Assembly: GCF_954871325.1 (NCBI RefSeq)
Contig: NC_088777.1
Location: 34,883,366 to 34,947,365 of the forward strand
From: Gordionus sp. m RMFG-2023
Lineage: Eukaryota > Nematomorpha > Gordioida > Chordodea > Parachordodidae
Reading direction: 5' to 3'
Length of the DNA stretch: 64,000 nt
The position numbers and the translations under genes are program-made. Under the pieces are notes generated by a model. That model was given only the letters and a program-made list of their open reading frames with translations. It searched no databases and was not told the origin of the DNA. Numbering within the stretch: position 1 is the first letter of the stretch; each line of letters starts with the position of its first letter. This document shows positions 34,363 through 45,379 of the stretch, piece by piece.

Positions 34363-35545
34363 ATATTAGGTACTCTCTTCATTTTAAACCACTAAGTATC
34401 GTTGATGATAAACTACAGGTTGTTTTTGTTACATATATTTTTTTTATGACGGTTATAGATTACTGCATCAATCAGTATGAGAAATTTGCAAAAAGGAATT
34501 TGTTCTCAGGAGACCCAATGACCTCTATCATAAACCAATTTGTAATTTCATTATTAATTATAAAGAAAGATGTTTTTTTTTTACTGATCAATTTTTTTTC
34601 CCTCAAAATAATGGCCTAATTTGTATTTAATGCTGATATTCTATTATTTATTGATTAAATATTAACACAGATGTTATTTCGATCCTCAGCTAGGTACACC
34701 TTTATTTTATTGTTAACCTTCTCGAGCAGGCAACTTAGGAATGAGTATATTGTTAGGGTTAGTTTATATTAAAAAATGGGTGTAAACTTTTATTTTAATG
34801 AAGCTTGATCGTGTAATTTGCTATATGCTGACTTGTGTTGTTAAAATTACTTTTCAAGATAACTAATTACATTAATAGGTTACTTTATCCTAAAAGTGAA
34901 AATAAACATTATTTGTAGGTAGAAGGATATAAATGGTAAAAGGATTTTAATTTATTAATAGATATTTATTTAGATTTTAGTTTATTAAATTTTAATTTAC
35001 AGATAACATTAACACCGGTTGACTTTATACAAACTCGGCAAAAATTTTTAAGTCAATCATGTATATTTGTTATTCCTATCCTAAATTACGATGCTTGAAA
35101 TAATCTGTTTTGTTAGATAATAGTCGCTAATTTAATTTGGATAATATTTATCAGTAACATTATCATTTTTATATGGAGAGTAAATATAGGTTTTGGACTA
35201 GTTTGCCTCCAAGAAATTTTTTGTCATGTAGACGCTGCTCAAATCTAATAGTACCTAAAAGTTATATTAATTTTTGTAAAAGATAATGCCCCTCCCCCAA
35301 TTTTCATCTAAACAATAATAAGTAAATAAAAATTATTGCCTCCTCAAATTCAATTACCCCAAATTCCCTCCCCTCCCCTGCAATTTCAATGACGATCTTG
35401 CGTCATAATTCCTTTATAATCAAGGGCAACACAGTGACCACTAGACCTCCCTGAGTCAATGACGCATATATGTCTATACTTTAATGACGCGTTTCCCCAT
35501 AGGCATATCCAGGATTTCCCTAAGGAGGGTAGCACTATTTTTCCC
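34363..35545. other. Unassigned stretch with transposon ends near 35.2-35.5 kb
   Basis: TTGTCATGTAGACGCTGCTC at about 35220 matches the end motif at 131 and 3403. CATAGGCATATCCAGG at about 35500 mirrors the 510-540 end. The 34302-34619 frame overlaps the hAT end and AT-rich DNA, and is rejected. Confidence 0.45.
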
Positions 35546-35763
35546 TGTTGTTAAACGGCTCGTTTTGAGCTGATTTTTAAAAACGGCTAACTCAATATTT
35601 AATCCAGAATAATATTAAACAAACCTGAAGATTTTTTGTAGAAGGAACAAAGGTTTGGACATCTATTAGCAAAATCTCGAGGCTTAGGCAATATTTTTCT
35701 GTCTAAAATATTGAGTTAGCCGTTTTTAAAAATCGGCTCAAAACGACCGGTTTAACAGCACTA
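35546..35763. mobile_element. TIR MITE family D, copy 3
   Basis: TGTTGTTAAACGGCTCG on the left and GGTTTAACAGCACTA on the right. The internal AAAACGGCTAACTCAATATT has its complement at the other end, and AGCAAAATCTCGAGGC lies in the centre. At 218 bp it is close to copy 1. Confidence 0.85.
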
Positions 35764-37674
35764 ATTCACACCATTAGGTTTTTATTGTTTTTAAAAAAAT
35801 GTAGAATTTATAATAATTCTATACATTATAAGGTAAAACAATATAAATATTGTTTATAAATATAACTTCCAAATTATCAATCATAATCATCCTAAAAGTA
35901 AATGATTACAGGTTAAGATATAATAAATTTAAGTTAAATGTTAGTTGTAAACTCCTTGACTTTTGCAAAAATATAAAGTGTCAGAACAAAATTTACCTTT
36001 TCGACTTGATAAGTTGAGTTACAACTCTAAGTTGAGAAAGTTGTCCACCTAAGATCTATCCGTTCTCAGTATAAAGAAATGTAGTATCTTACAGAACTAT
36101 CACTGCACATGTAATATCGAAAATAGTTTTATGTTGGGTTTGTATGGTTTTTAGACCGATAAAAATGATTTTAATCTTTCAATTCTTTATAAAAAAATGT
36201 CATTTCGAGAAATTTCACACTTGCAAAAATAAGCTTACAATCATTTTTCTTTCCTTTTTGTCGACGACAAGCACGGTCTTTATACTATAAACTGAATATT
36301 TTAAAAATATATTTTGCAAATTTATATATGTGATTTTATAGATCGAAGGGAAGAAAGAGAGAGCAATGAATGATGGGAAAGAATGATATAAAGGAAGAAA
36401 GAAAAATTATATAAAGGAAGTGGAAAAGAAGGAAAGAAAGAAAAGGGGCAGAAAACATAAATAAGAGATAAAAGTTAGAAACCCTAATTATTTTTATTAC
36501 GAATAATATGACTTGGTATTTTTCAAATATTTATTAGATTTTTTTTACCACAAAAACAAGATTTAATTAAATTTTATTGCCTTTTATTAATAAATTTAAT
36601 ATATCTGCGAATTTTTCTTGTTATTTAATGCATAAATGTACATTTTTGATTTTTATATTTTTTTTATGGATATCGACATAAATTTTGTTAATCTTATATT
36701 TAAAACGGTTGAAGTCATTTATAACAAAAATCTATCTTAGCTACATTGTAGCTGTCATGGTAATTTGTATTTTGTGATGTTGTAGTTGTTCCATTTTTAA
36801 ACTATAATAAATTTTATCGATAATATAAAAATAATGTTTAAATTTTATCAATAATATAAAAATATTAAATAAATACAAAGCATAAAGAAAAGTTATATAT
36901 TAATTTTAATTATTTTTTCATTTAATTTTATTAACATAATATAATTTAAAAGGTGTTCCATAATCTTAGAATCTTAAAAATAAATGTATATAACAATCTA
37001 AAATCCCTATAAGATGGACAAAAAATATAAATAAATACTATATATCCTTATATCTCACTTAAATAATATATATTTCAAAGTATCCAAATATATTATTTCT
37101 AATATAAAATGCGCTGAACCTGCTTCGAACACGGGTTCATGGGTTCGGTTTGGATATGCAAAAATTTTCTAAATAGGATTTAAAATTTAAACATCCCGGT
37201 TTGCTACTCTAGGCTTATTCGGTTCACAATCCTTTATATAATAATCATTTTAGACCAAATCGCTTTTACGAATTTGAATTTATCAATAATTGTTTCCATT
37301 TGATACCTTTATATAATATCTTTATTGATTTTAATAGTTTACATTATTCTCCCACTTTAACAACTCTGCTAAATACAATTATACATCTACATGTAATTTT
37401 GCATTTTAAATTTTTTTTAATTATCCTATAGTTGCATTGTAAAATTCAATGCACATAAATAGCAAGCATTATTTAATTGCTCAATTTAATGAACACCCAA
37501 AAATAGCAAATTGATGCTATACAATAGTGTCTTCAAAAACTAAGATTTAGCCTATTTTAAAAATATAAACTTAAGTTCTCCAGAATAAAGCCAAACCTTA
37601 CTTCCATCTTTTAAAAATTATCTATTAGATATTTTAGCTTCAATACTTTTATAAAATTAAATTTACTCATAACT
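35764..37674. other. Unassigned stretch with a purine-rich tract
   Basis: About 36340-36460 is nearly all A and G (GAAAGAGAGAGC, AAGGAAGAAAG). GGGTTCATGGGTTCGGTTTG at about 37130-37150 resembles subterminal repeats of the GTGAACCC hAT family. No gene. Confidence 0.45.
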
Positions 37675-39636
37675 TTTTTTTATTTATGGGCCATTTACAT
37701 GTCAAATATATCAAAAAAGGCACTTTTTCGGCCGACCCCTTTTAAAATTGTTAAAATTTTATGAAATTATTTAGATAGGTAAAAGAATGAGAAAGCCGTT
37801 TATTTTAGCTCGCTAGCACACCTTGTTCTCGAGATATAGGGGCTCAAAGGTACAAAAAAGAGCCACTTTGGAATGTTTAAAATGCTTATATCTCAAAAAG
37901 CATTTATAGTAAAAAATATTATAATATATCATTTTGTAGGTAAAGAAATTCTCTAATGGTCTAACAAAAAATAATAAATATTGGCGCCATTATAGGCTTT
38001 TAACATCCGGTTTACCTAAATTGCTTTACCTGTATTTTTAAACAAAATAGTGAGTTTATTTTCGATTTTTTTTTGCTTTTTATTTAGGCACCTTTTACAA
38101 ATATATATAGGATGTCAAAACCTTGGTGGCGCTATCGACTTTTCCATAATGTACATTTTTACCAAAAATTGAAGAAAGTAGATGGCGCTAATGGTTGAAA
38201 AATATTATTCTTAAAATGAAAATATTAATACGTTTATAAGAATTGTGATAAAATTTTCCAGTTCTGCCCCCCCCCCTCCCACTATCCTTAAAATGTTTTA
38301 TATTTTTTAAGCTCGATAATATATAACAGCTGCAGTAAAAACGAATATTTTATTAGGCATATATTCGATTATATTTTACAAAATAAATTGTTTAAAACGA
38401 TCTCTCTTTCTGCGAAATAATTTTAACCTGTCCGTTCAGATTAATTTTATCGTCTGTCTACCAATAACAATCTGGATTTGGAGAGTGCAAAAACATTTAT
38501 TCTAGGTGTAGATCAATTAAAATTTTATTCTATATCACAGATGGACGTACCAAATATTAAAATGTTGCACCCATTTAATCTACAGAGACATGCTTATTAT
38601 CGTGAGAATCTAAGAAAGATTCTACCCTGGATGACCCAAAAAAATTTACCATTCAATTTAGATATGTTAATATGCTCATCATGGCGACAAAAATTAGCAA
38701 ACATTCCTTATACTTCAAATGACAATGTAGATATTGATTCTCCCCTTCATATTAATCAAGAGGCTATTGATAACATTAATATATCCCTACAATCAAATGG
38801 GAAATCTCTCATTAAAAGAAAACGCTTTTGTGAAAAGAAATATTCGAAGAAAAAAATATCTAGAGTAAAAAAAAGTTTTAACGACTAAAATTATACCATT
38901 ATCTTCATCAAATGATAATTCGATGAAATTGTGATACCTTAAAAATTAAAAAAATTACATGAAAGATATTTATTATTGGAAATTTGTTACATTATTAAGT
39001 GTCTAATGGGCATATTCCCACTCTGCTCCTCAGTTAATTAGTATATTTAATAGAAAATCAAAATTTTTAGTATAAAAAGTGAAAATATCTGGTTATTGAT
39101 AAGTTAGCAGCAAAATTTTAACCATAATCCGTAATTTCATAAAGAGCCATCTATTTTTTTTATCAATTTTTGGAGTCGATAGCGTCGCCAAGGTTTTGAT
39201 ATTGTATATATATTTAGCAAAGGTGTCTAAATAAAAAGCAATAAAAAAAAATCGAAAACAAACTCACTATTTTGCTTAAAAATACAGGTAAAGCAATTTA
39301 GGTAAACCGGATGATAAAAGCCTATAATGGCGCCAATATATATTATTCTTTGTTAGCCCATTAGAGAATTTCTTTACCTACAAAATTATATATTATAATT
39401 TTTTTTACTATAAATAGTTTTTGAGATATAAGCATTTTAAAAATTTTACAAATTCCAAAGTGGCTCTTTTTTGTACCTTTGAACCCCTATATCTCGAGAA
39501 CCAGGTGTGCTAGCTAGCTAAATTACGGCTTTCTGACTCTTTTACCTATCTAAATAATTCCAAAATTTTTTAACAATTTTAAAAGGAGTCGGCCGAATCG
39601 TGATCGATTTGATGTGGAATGGCCCTTATATAAGTT
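37675..39636. mobile_element. Long-TIR element C (inverted ends about 520 bp)
   Basis: The left TIR (about 37675-38195) and right TIR (about 39100-39636) are inverted copies. Shared marks include GGGCCATT at the outer end, CGGCCGACCCC / GGAGTCGGCCG, GAGATATAGGGGCTCAAAG / CTTTGAACCCCTATATCTC, and CCTTGGTGGCGCTATCGAC / GTCGATAGCGTCGCCAAGG. A frame of 136 codons lies in the 0.9-kb core. It has the same build as element B and shares the GAGATATAGGG motif with it. The superfamily is unknown to me. Confidence 0.85.
38478..38888 (+). CDS. Hypothetical protein inside element C, 136 codons
   Basis: An open frame between the two long TIRs, less AT-biased than its surroundings. It contains MLHPFNLQRHAYYRENLRK and DMLICSSWRQKLANI, and a basic C-terminus (KRKRFCEKKYSKKKISRVKK) that could be a nuclear or DNA-binding tail. 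I recognise no domain. It may be the end of a transposase or accessory protein of the element; the start may not be the ATG at 38478. It could also be a fragment in decay. Confidence 0.4.
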   Translation: MESAKTFILGVDQLKFYSISQMDVPNIKMLHPFNLQRHAYYRENLRKILPWMTQKNLPFNLDMLICSSWRQKLANIPYTSNDNVDIDSPLHINQEAIDNINISLQSNGKSLIKRKRFCEKKYSKKKISRVKKSFND

Positions 39637-40867
39637 AAAAATAATATTTATTCGCTAGATGGCGTCTTTATATTTTTAATTTTTATCATAAAATATAAAA
39701 ATTGCCTTATTGTATCAAGAAATGCTATAATAAAATCGTAAATATCCAATATTTCTAGAATATCAAATATATTTCGTCAATATATATCAGGGCTGTGAAC
39801 CCTCCTTCTAAAAAAAATGGGTTCGGATTTGGGTTCAGTAAAAAATCTCTGAACCCGGTTCGGGTTCAGGGTTCGGAGACCAGAAAAATAATTACTTATA
39901 AAAATAGTTAAAATAACAGAAACGTCATTTTTTAAAAAAAAAAAATTATTTTATTGCCATAAAAATAATTTATCATCATATTATAATATATAATATAATA
40001 TAATACTAGTACTACAATACAATAAATTTAAAATATAATATTATGCTATTTTAAAATTTTTATTTAGGCGAATTGTCATATCTTCTAAAATATCGTCATT
40101 AAGACTTCTACGTAGGTCCGAAATATAAATTTTAACTTAGAATATTAAAGTAGAAGGGACTCGAAAAAAGTATTTTTTATAAATTTTAATTCCCTATTCT
40201 TTCACAATTTTCCCCTGCTCATTTCCTATATTTCTAGAATATTGAATATATTTCGTCAATGTATATAATTTTATTACCCTAAATTTATATTTAAATCTTC
40301 TCTGCCGAACAAATTGTATTTTATGAACGCAATAATTGTATTATAACAACATTATTATATCAATTTGGTAAAAATAATTATGATTTAGAATTATGCATCA
40401 ATAAAACGAATTATTATCGTTATTTTCAAAAATATTATTTTTATATTTTTTATTGGTTAAATTGAACGTTAAAAGTAAAACATATATACGTAATTTAAAA
40501 ATATATATTAAAAATATCATGTAAACTATTTGTAAAATAAAATCTATATAAAAACTATATTAAATAAAATTAGTATAATAAATTGTATGTTGGGTGGGAT
40601 GAGGTCAAAAAGGTATGATAAAAATTAAAATATTTAAAGACGCCATATAGTGGATAGAATATTATTTTCTGTACTTTTATAAATAAAAAAAAGTTATAAG
40701 TAAATTTATTGAAAGTATTAAAGCTAAAATATCTAATAGACAATTTTTTATACCTGTCCAAACATTTATTTATAAAAACTAATTAATTCTCAAATAATAT
40801 TAGGAAAGTGAAAGCCCACTGGAATATGATTGTAAATATAATACCTAAATAAAGGAGCACTTATAGT
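39637..40867. other. Stretch with a GTGAACCC-type insertion between direct repeats
   Basis: 39786 begins CAGGGCTGTGAACCC, like the end of the hAT at 61590, with GGTTCGGGTTCAGGGTTCGG following. About 39752-39786 (ATTTCTAGAATAT...TTCGTCAAT) is repeated at about 40228-40262. The right end of the insert is unclear. The rest is AT-rich, with no gene. Confidence 0.5.
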
Positions 40868-41022
40868 CGAGCGATATTTAGTAATAAATAATTTATTATG
40901 TAATTAACCGAGCGTTATTTAATAAATTATATATTATGTCGTTACCCGATCAACATTTCCCAGCCGAGCGAGATTTAATAATAAATGATTTATTATGAGG
41001 TTACCCGAGCGATATTTCATAG
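40868..41022. repeat. Degenerate tandem repeat with CCGAGCG motif
   Basis: CGAGCGATATTTA, CGAGCGTTATTTA, CGAGCGAGATTTA and CGAGCGATATTT recur with TAATAAATAATTTATTATG between, at spacings of about 45-60 bp. No coding. Confidence 0.7.
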
Positions 41023-41146
41023 CCTAGCCATATAGACCCACCGTCTTTTGATTAATATTATAGCTTGGTTATTATTATTTTGGATATCTTGATTTAGCAT
41101 TTTTTTAAAAAATCGACAAAATTGAGGCCTAACAACACTACTATAC

Positions 41147-42015
41147 AATATTGAATCCCGGAAAAAAACACCCGGAATTTTTTTTCTTATATATAGAATT
41201 TACTTAAAACCTAATAATATAGGTAAATTTTTATTTGGATGGATATATTCTTATTTAATAGAGAAATTAATATTTAAGAAAAAAATATTATTAAAATATA
41301 ATATATTAATAAGCTAAACTTTTTTTAGGCCCTTATTCATTATTTAAAGATTACTCATATACCCATAAAAAATGCTTAAACAAGATAAAATGCTGAAGTT
41401 CAAATTGGTACTGGGATAAAATACCCCAGTAAAATAACCTATGTATTTCTTATTTTCGTAAAAATTATTTGCTATAGTAATAAATACAATGTCAATCCTA
41501 ATTATGATATTAAGTAGACTAAATTTGACAATATTTTGTAATAAAATATATTTATCTTATTGGTAAATCACGATTATATATATACAAATTTAATAATTTA
41601 GAATAATAATTATATGGGTTGACATCGAATGTTGAAGGAAATCGCTATTATAAAATCTGGAAAGCTTCACACCCCATCACGGTATTCCTCGCAAAGTTTC
41701 TTTACCAAATCTGGGTATTATAACTCTGCGATTTTGTTTTCGGTATCCAACTATCTACACGCCATCGTTCAAGTTTGGTTTCATCGGTAGCCACCTCGCA
41801 TTCCATTTTTTTAATCAATACCCAGATTGATGGGTGTTTATTCTCTACCAGATTTGCGTTCTTCGTCGGATAGAGTGCTCTGATTCACGTTCCAAGTTTC
41901 TGGAAGAAATCGAGGCTCAATTTGACGTGTTTGGAATTGAGAATTGCTTGCGACAAATTCTACAAATATGAGGGTTTTTTTTCCTGGGGTTTTACTTTCC
42001 GGGTTTTTTTTTCAT
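41147..42015 (-). mobile_element. Decayed DNA transposon with CCCGG ends and MULE-like coding remnant
   Basis: The left TTGAATCCCGGAAAAAAACA is mirrored on the right by GGGGTTTTACTTTCCGGG (41985-42003). The - strand from about 41945 to 41640 reads RFLPETWNVNQSTLSDEERK, then HPSIWVLIKKMECEVATDET and KLERWRV. This resembles the ..P..WNV.....RTNN..EGWH... then HP.IW.FI..LK.E......K section of FLYWCH/MULE-type transposase proteins. It is frameshifted and short. The boundaries are tentative. Confidence 0.55.
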
Positions 42016-43349
42016 ATTACCAATATTATTAATTACATGAATTAACTTCCTCTAATTAAATTATTTTATGGTCTCGAGTAGATTTATAATTGATAATTCA
42101 AAAAATAATAAAAATTTAACTTTCATATTATGATTTCAAATTTAATTGTATTTACTATATATTATATTATTTAAAAGTAGCGAATACTTTTCAACTTTCA
42201 GTAGTACGATTCCATAAAACTGAAAGTTGCGTTATTGTTAACTGTTAGCGTCGCAAAACATAGCGATGTCGCGCTATAATCAATGTTTAACATAGTCAAT
42301 CATAATTTGTTTCTAATTTATTATTTGTGAAAATATTTTTGCTACAGTTGGAAAGGAATGAAATTCTATAGGTATTTTACTTTATTCCCTCAAAAAAAGG
42401 AGTAAATATAAATAGCATCATATTTTATTCGGCTTTTTCGCTGCTAAATTTGTTTATGAATGAAAGCATTCAAAAGCTTGTTTGTTGTTTCGATTACATA
42501 AATGGATGGTGGTATTTGTAATTTGGTAGTTGTATAACTTTCCTCGTGCCATGACATTTTGGTTTAAAAATTAATTTTATTATAAATTTTCTAATTATTT
42601 TATTTTTTCCGAATCAATAGAAATTACATATTTATAAAAAAAAATTTATTTCCTATTTTTTTTTAGAAATAACAAAGCACTCAACGAGCATATTGATTTT
42701 ATTTTCCCAATCAATAAAGATAATTTTTTTTTCACTTCACTTCTAATTACCAGCCTTAGTTATCTTTCGATTACTTTGATTCTTTCTTTATATCTATTAA
42801 AATAATTATTATCAAAAAATAATACAAGAAGCCCTTTAGATGAAATAGAAGATTTATTTATAGAAAATAAAATATAATTTGATTTTGCTCATTGACAGAA
42901 TTATATAGTACATATTAGTTATTTTTTCAATATTTTACTTAAATGTGTTTGTGAATATGAAAAAATATTTTTTCGAAATTTTATTTTTTTTTAAAAAAGA
43001 AAAGAAAATATTAATTTTGTTAAGATTTTAGCGGCATTATATTATTAAACCCGATTTACTCCCCGTGAATATTATGATTGATTCTTGTTAAAATAAGATA
43101 GTTCTTTATTCAAGTTCAAGATAGTCAAAGGCAGTTCTGTAGTCCTAAAATATATTGCGAGAGCATGCTATTATTTTTAAAAAAAATTGGAAGGGGCACA
43201 CTAAAATGGGCAAAAAAGAGACAAATTTTTTTTTGCAAGATTCCTTAGACAGAACATACAAATAAACTCTTAAATTTACACAATTATGTTTTCTTAAAAT
43301 TATTTTAGTTCGAAATTTTTTTTATATAGCTTTATCTTTATGTGATACT
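42016..43349. other. Unassigned AT-rich stretch
   Basis: A slightly GC-richer patch at 42200-42300 (TTAGCGTCGCAAAACATAGC) has no recognisable content. No gene. Confidence 0.4.
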
Positions 43350-43533
43350 TAGTGGTTAAATGGCAATTTCCTATTTTTAAAAACGACTAATTCAATATAG
43401 AAAAATATTGCCTAAGCCTCGAGATTTCGCAAATAGATGATGAAACCTTTGTACCACCTGAACAATTCAGGCTTACGTAATATTTTTCTGGACAAAATAT
43501 TGTGTTAACCGTTTTTAAAATTCGGGCACATTA
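43350..43533. mobile_element. TIR MITE family D, copy 4 (diverged)
   Basis: TTTTTAAAAACGACTAATTC on the left, ACCGTTTTTAAAATTCGGG on the right, and ATATTGCCTAAGCCTCGAGA in the centre. It is shorter and more diverged than the copies at 15555 and 35546. A still smaller remnant lies at about 41090-41140 (GCCTAACAACACTA). Confidence 0.7.
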
Positions 43534-44835
43534 GTAATGCATTTTAGTTTTATACAACTTTATATATTCCTTATATATTAGAAACAAATAAATTAAATAA
43601 AATTTTTTTTAAAAAGTCGGTTAATTATTCATTTTTCATACATATCTTATTCTTAGTATAATCGTCTTAAATGTGATAATGACTTAATTTAAATAAAACG
43701 GATTTGTTAGACATTAAAAAAGAGAAATTTAAAAGACGAAATTATTATTTGATATTTGGATATATTTTTTTAATAGTTTAAATCGAAGCATTTTATATAA
43801 AATACATTATATCATATAAATAAGCTATTTAAAAAAGTTATATAAAAATTGAAATATAAATGACGTTATTTAGATGCATATCATCACAATTATATTTTAT
43901 ATAATATAATACATAAATCGGAATAGATCAAAAATGATGAAGAAAAAAAACTACAAAATTTGGCATAGCTAATTTTTTCAATATTTTTAAAACATTAACC
44001 AAACATTTCCTTGATTAGTTATCGTTTGCAGACCAATGACTTGTCCGCCTCTTTTAAATGTACTGAGGAAACATCATCATTAAACAGGAAATATGTTTTA
44101 TCATAAGATAAGACTTGCACCCAAATCCGTCATAATGACAATCATAAGGTGAAGGTCGCCAAGGATTTATTACTTTTATATTATCATTCATCCATTTTTT
44201 TGCTTGATCCATATTTCCCCATAACAAATGTAAGGGTCTGCTTTATCCTTTTCTAAATATTCCATATCAGATAAGATAGCTAAGATAAAACTGTTAATTT
44301 AATATGTAGCGGAGACCAGGGCTAGTCGGCGCAATTTTTGTCAAAATCATCATAGCTCCTAAAATAATGATCATATAAGATCTTACAAAATACCAATAGA
44401 TAACTTAAACATCTACCTATAAATATATACTGTTATATTTTTTAAATATTTAATAATTTTCTTTCTAGAAAGGTTTTAGTAAAAGTCATTTTTTGAACCT
44501 AGTAGCCCCGAACCCGTGGTTAGTCGGATCATCGATGGGGCTAGTCGAATCAAGTGGTTTATTAGGCTTCTTATGGGACAAAAAAATTTTTTCGCAGATT
44601 TTAATATGTAACTATGATACTTTATTTAATATTCTATTTATAATAATAAGAATAACAAATAAAATAACAATTTTTTTTGACAGAGAACTACTCTACATTG
44701 ACCAATCTTCAAAATTATGAAAACTTTTATAATCCTGTTTACATATAATGCACACATCTTTTATTAATGTGTATATTTATTAATAATAAATTTACTCAAA
44801 ATTTATCTAATTCTATATTTAAATATATAACATCA

Positions 44836-45160
44836 TTTGATCTTATTATCAGGCTAAATATAATCTGATAACTAAAATATTCATGTCCAATAAAATGAAT
44901 TAATTTGAATCATGTTATATTGTCAATTAAAATAGATATATATATAAATATTTGTTTGTTAGATATAATTCATTTTAAATATATTGATATTATTATCAGG
45001 CTAAAATTTATATGCTAAAATGTTCATATCTAATAAAATGTATTAATTTGAATCATATTATATTGTCAATTAAAAAAAAATATATATATTATATTTGTTT
45101 GCTAGATATAATTAATTTAAATAATTGATCTTATTATCAGGCTAAAATTTATATACGCAA
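44836..45160. repeat. Tandem repeat, units of about 140-150 bp, 2-3 copies
   Basis: TATTATCAGGCTAAA recurs at about 44841, 44990 and 45131, with TTTGAATCAT(G/A)TTATATTG and TTTGTTTG(T/C)TAGATATAAT between. The last unit is partial. Confidence 0.88.
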
Positions 45161-45195
45161 TATATATAATATCTGTGACAATATATAATATATAT

Positions 45196-45379
45196 TCACA
45201 ATATGTATATGAAGATTTTAGTTTGCAAGATATTTATATAGGTCTGATATTATATTAAAATTGAAATGTATTATGAAAAATCAATCACATTAATAAATTT
45301 ATATAATAATTATTATTTAATATATTACATTTATAAAATATTATATTATGATTATCTGTACAATATATAATATATTATC
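45196..45379. repeat. 184-bp direct repeat, left unit
   Basis: CACAATATGTATATGAAGAT through AAAATATTATATTATG recurs at 47225-47385 with few changes. Subtracting the inserted hAT gives a 184-bp tandem unit. Confidence 0.9.

Noticed and set aside
34302-34619. 105-codon + strand frame
   Set aside because: It starts within a hAT terminal repeat and runs into AT-rich DNA; no domain.
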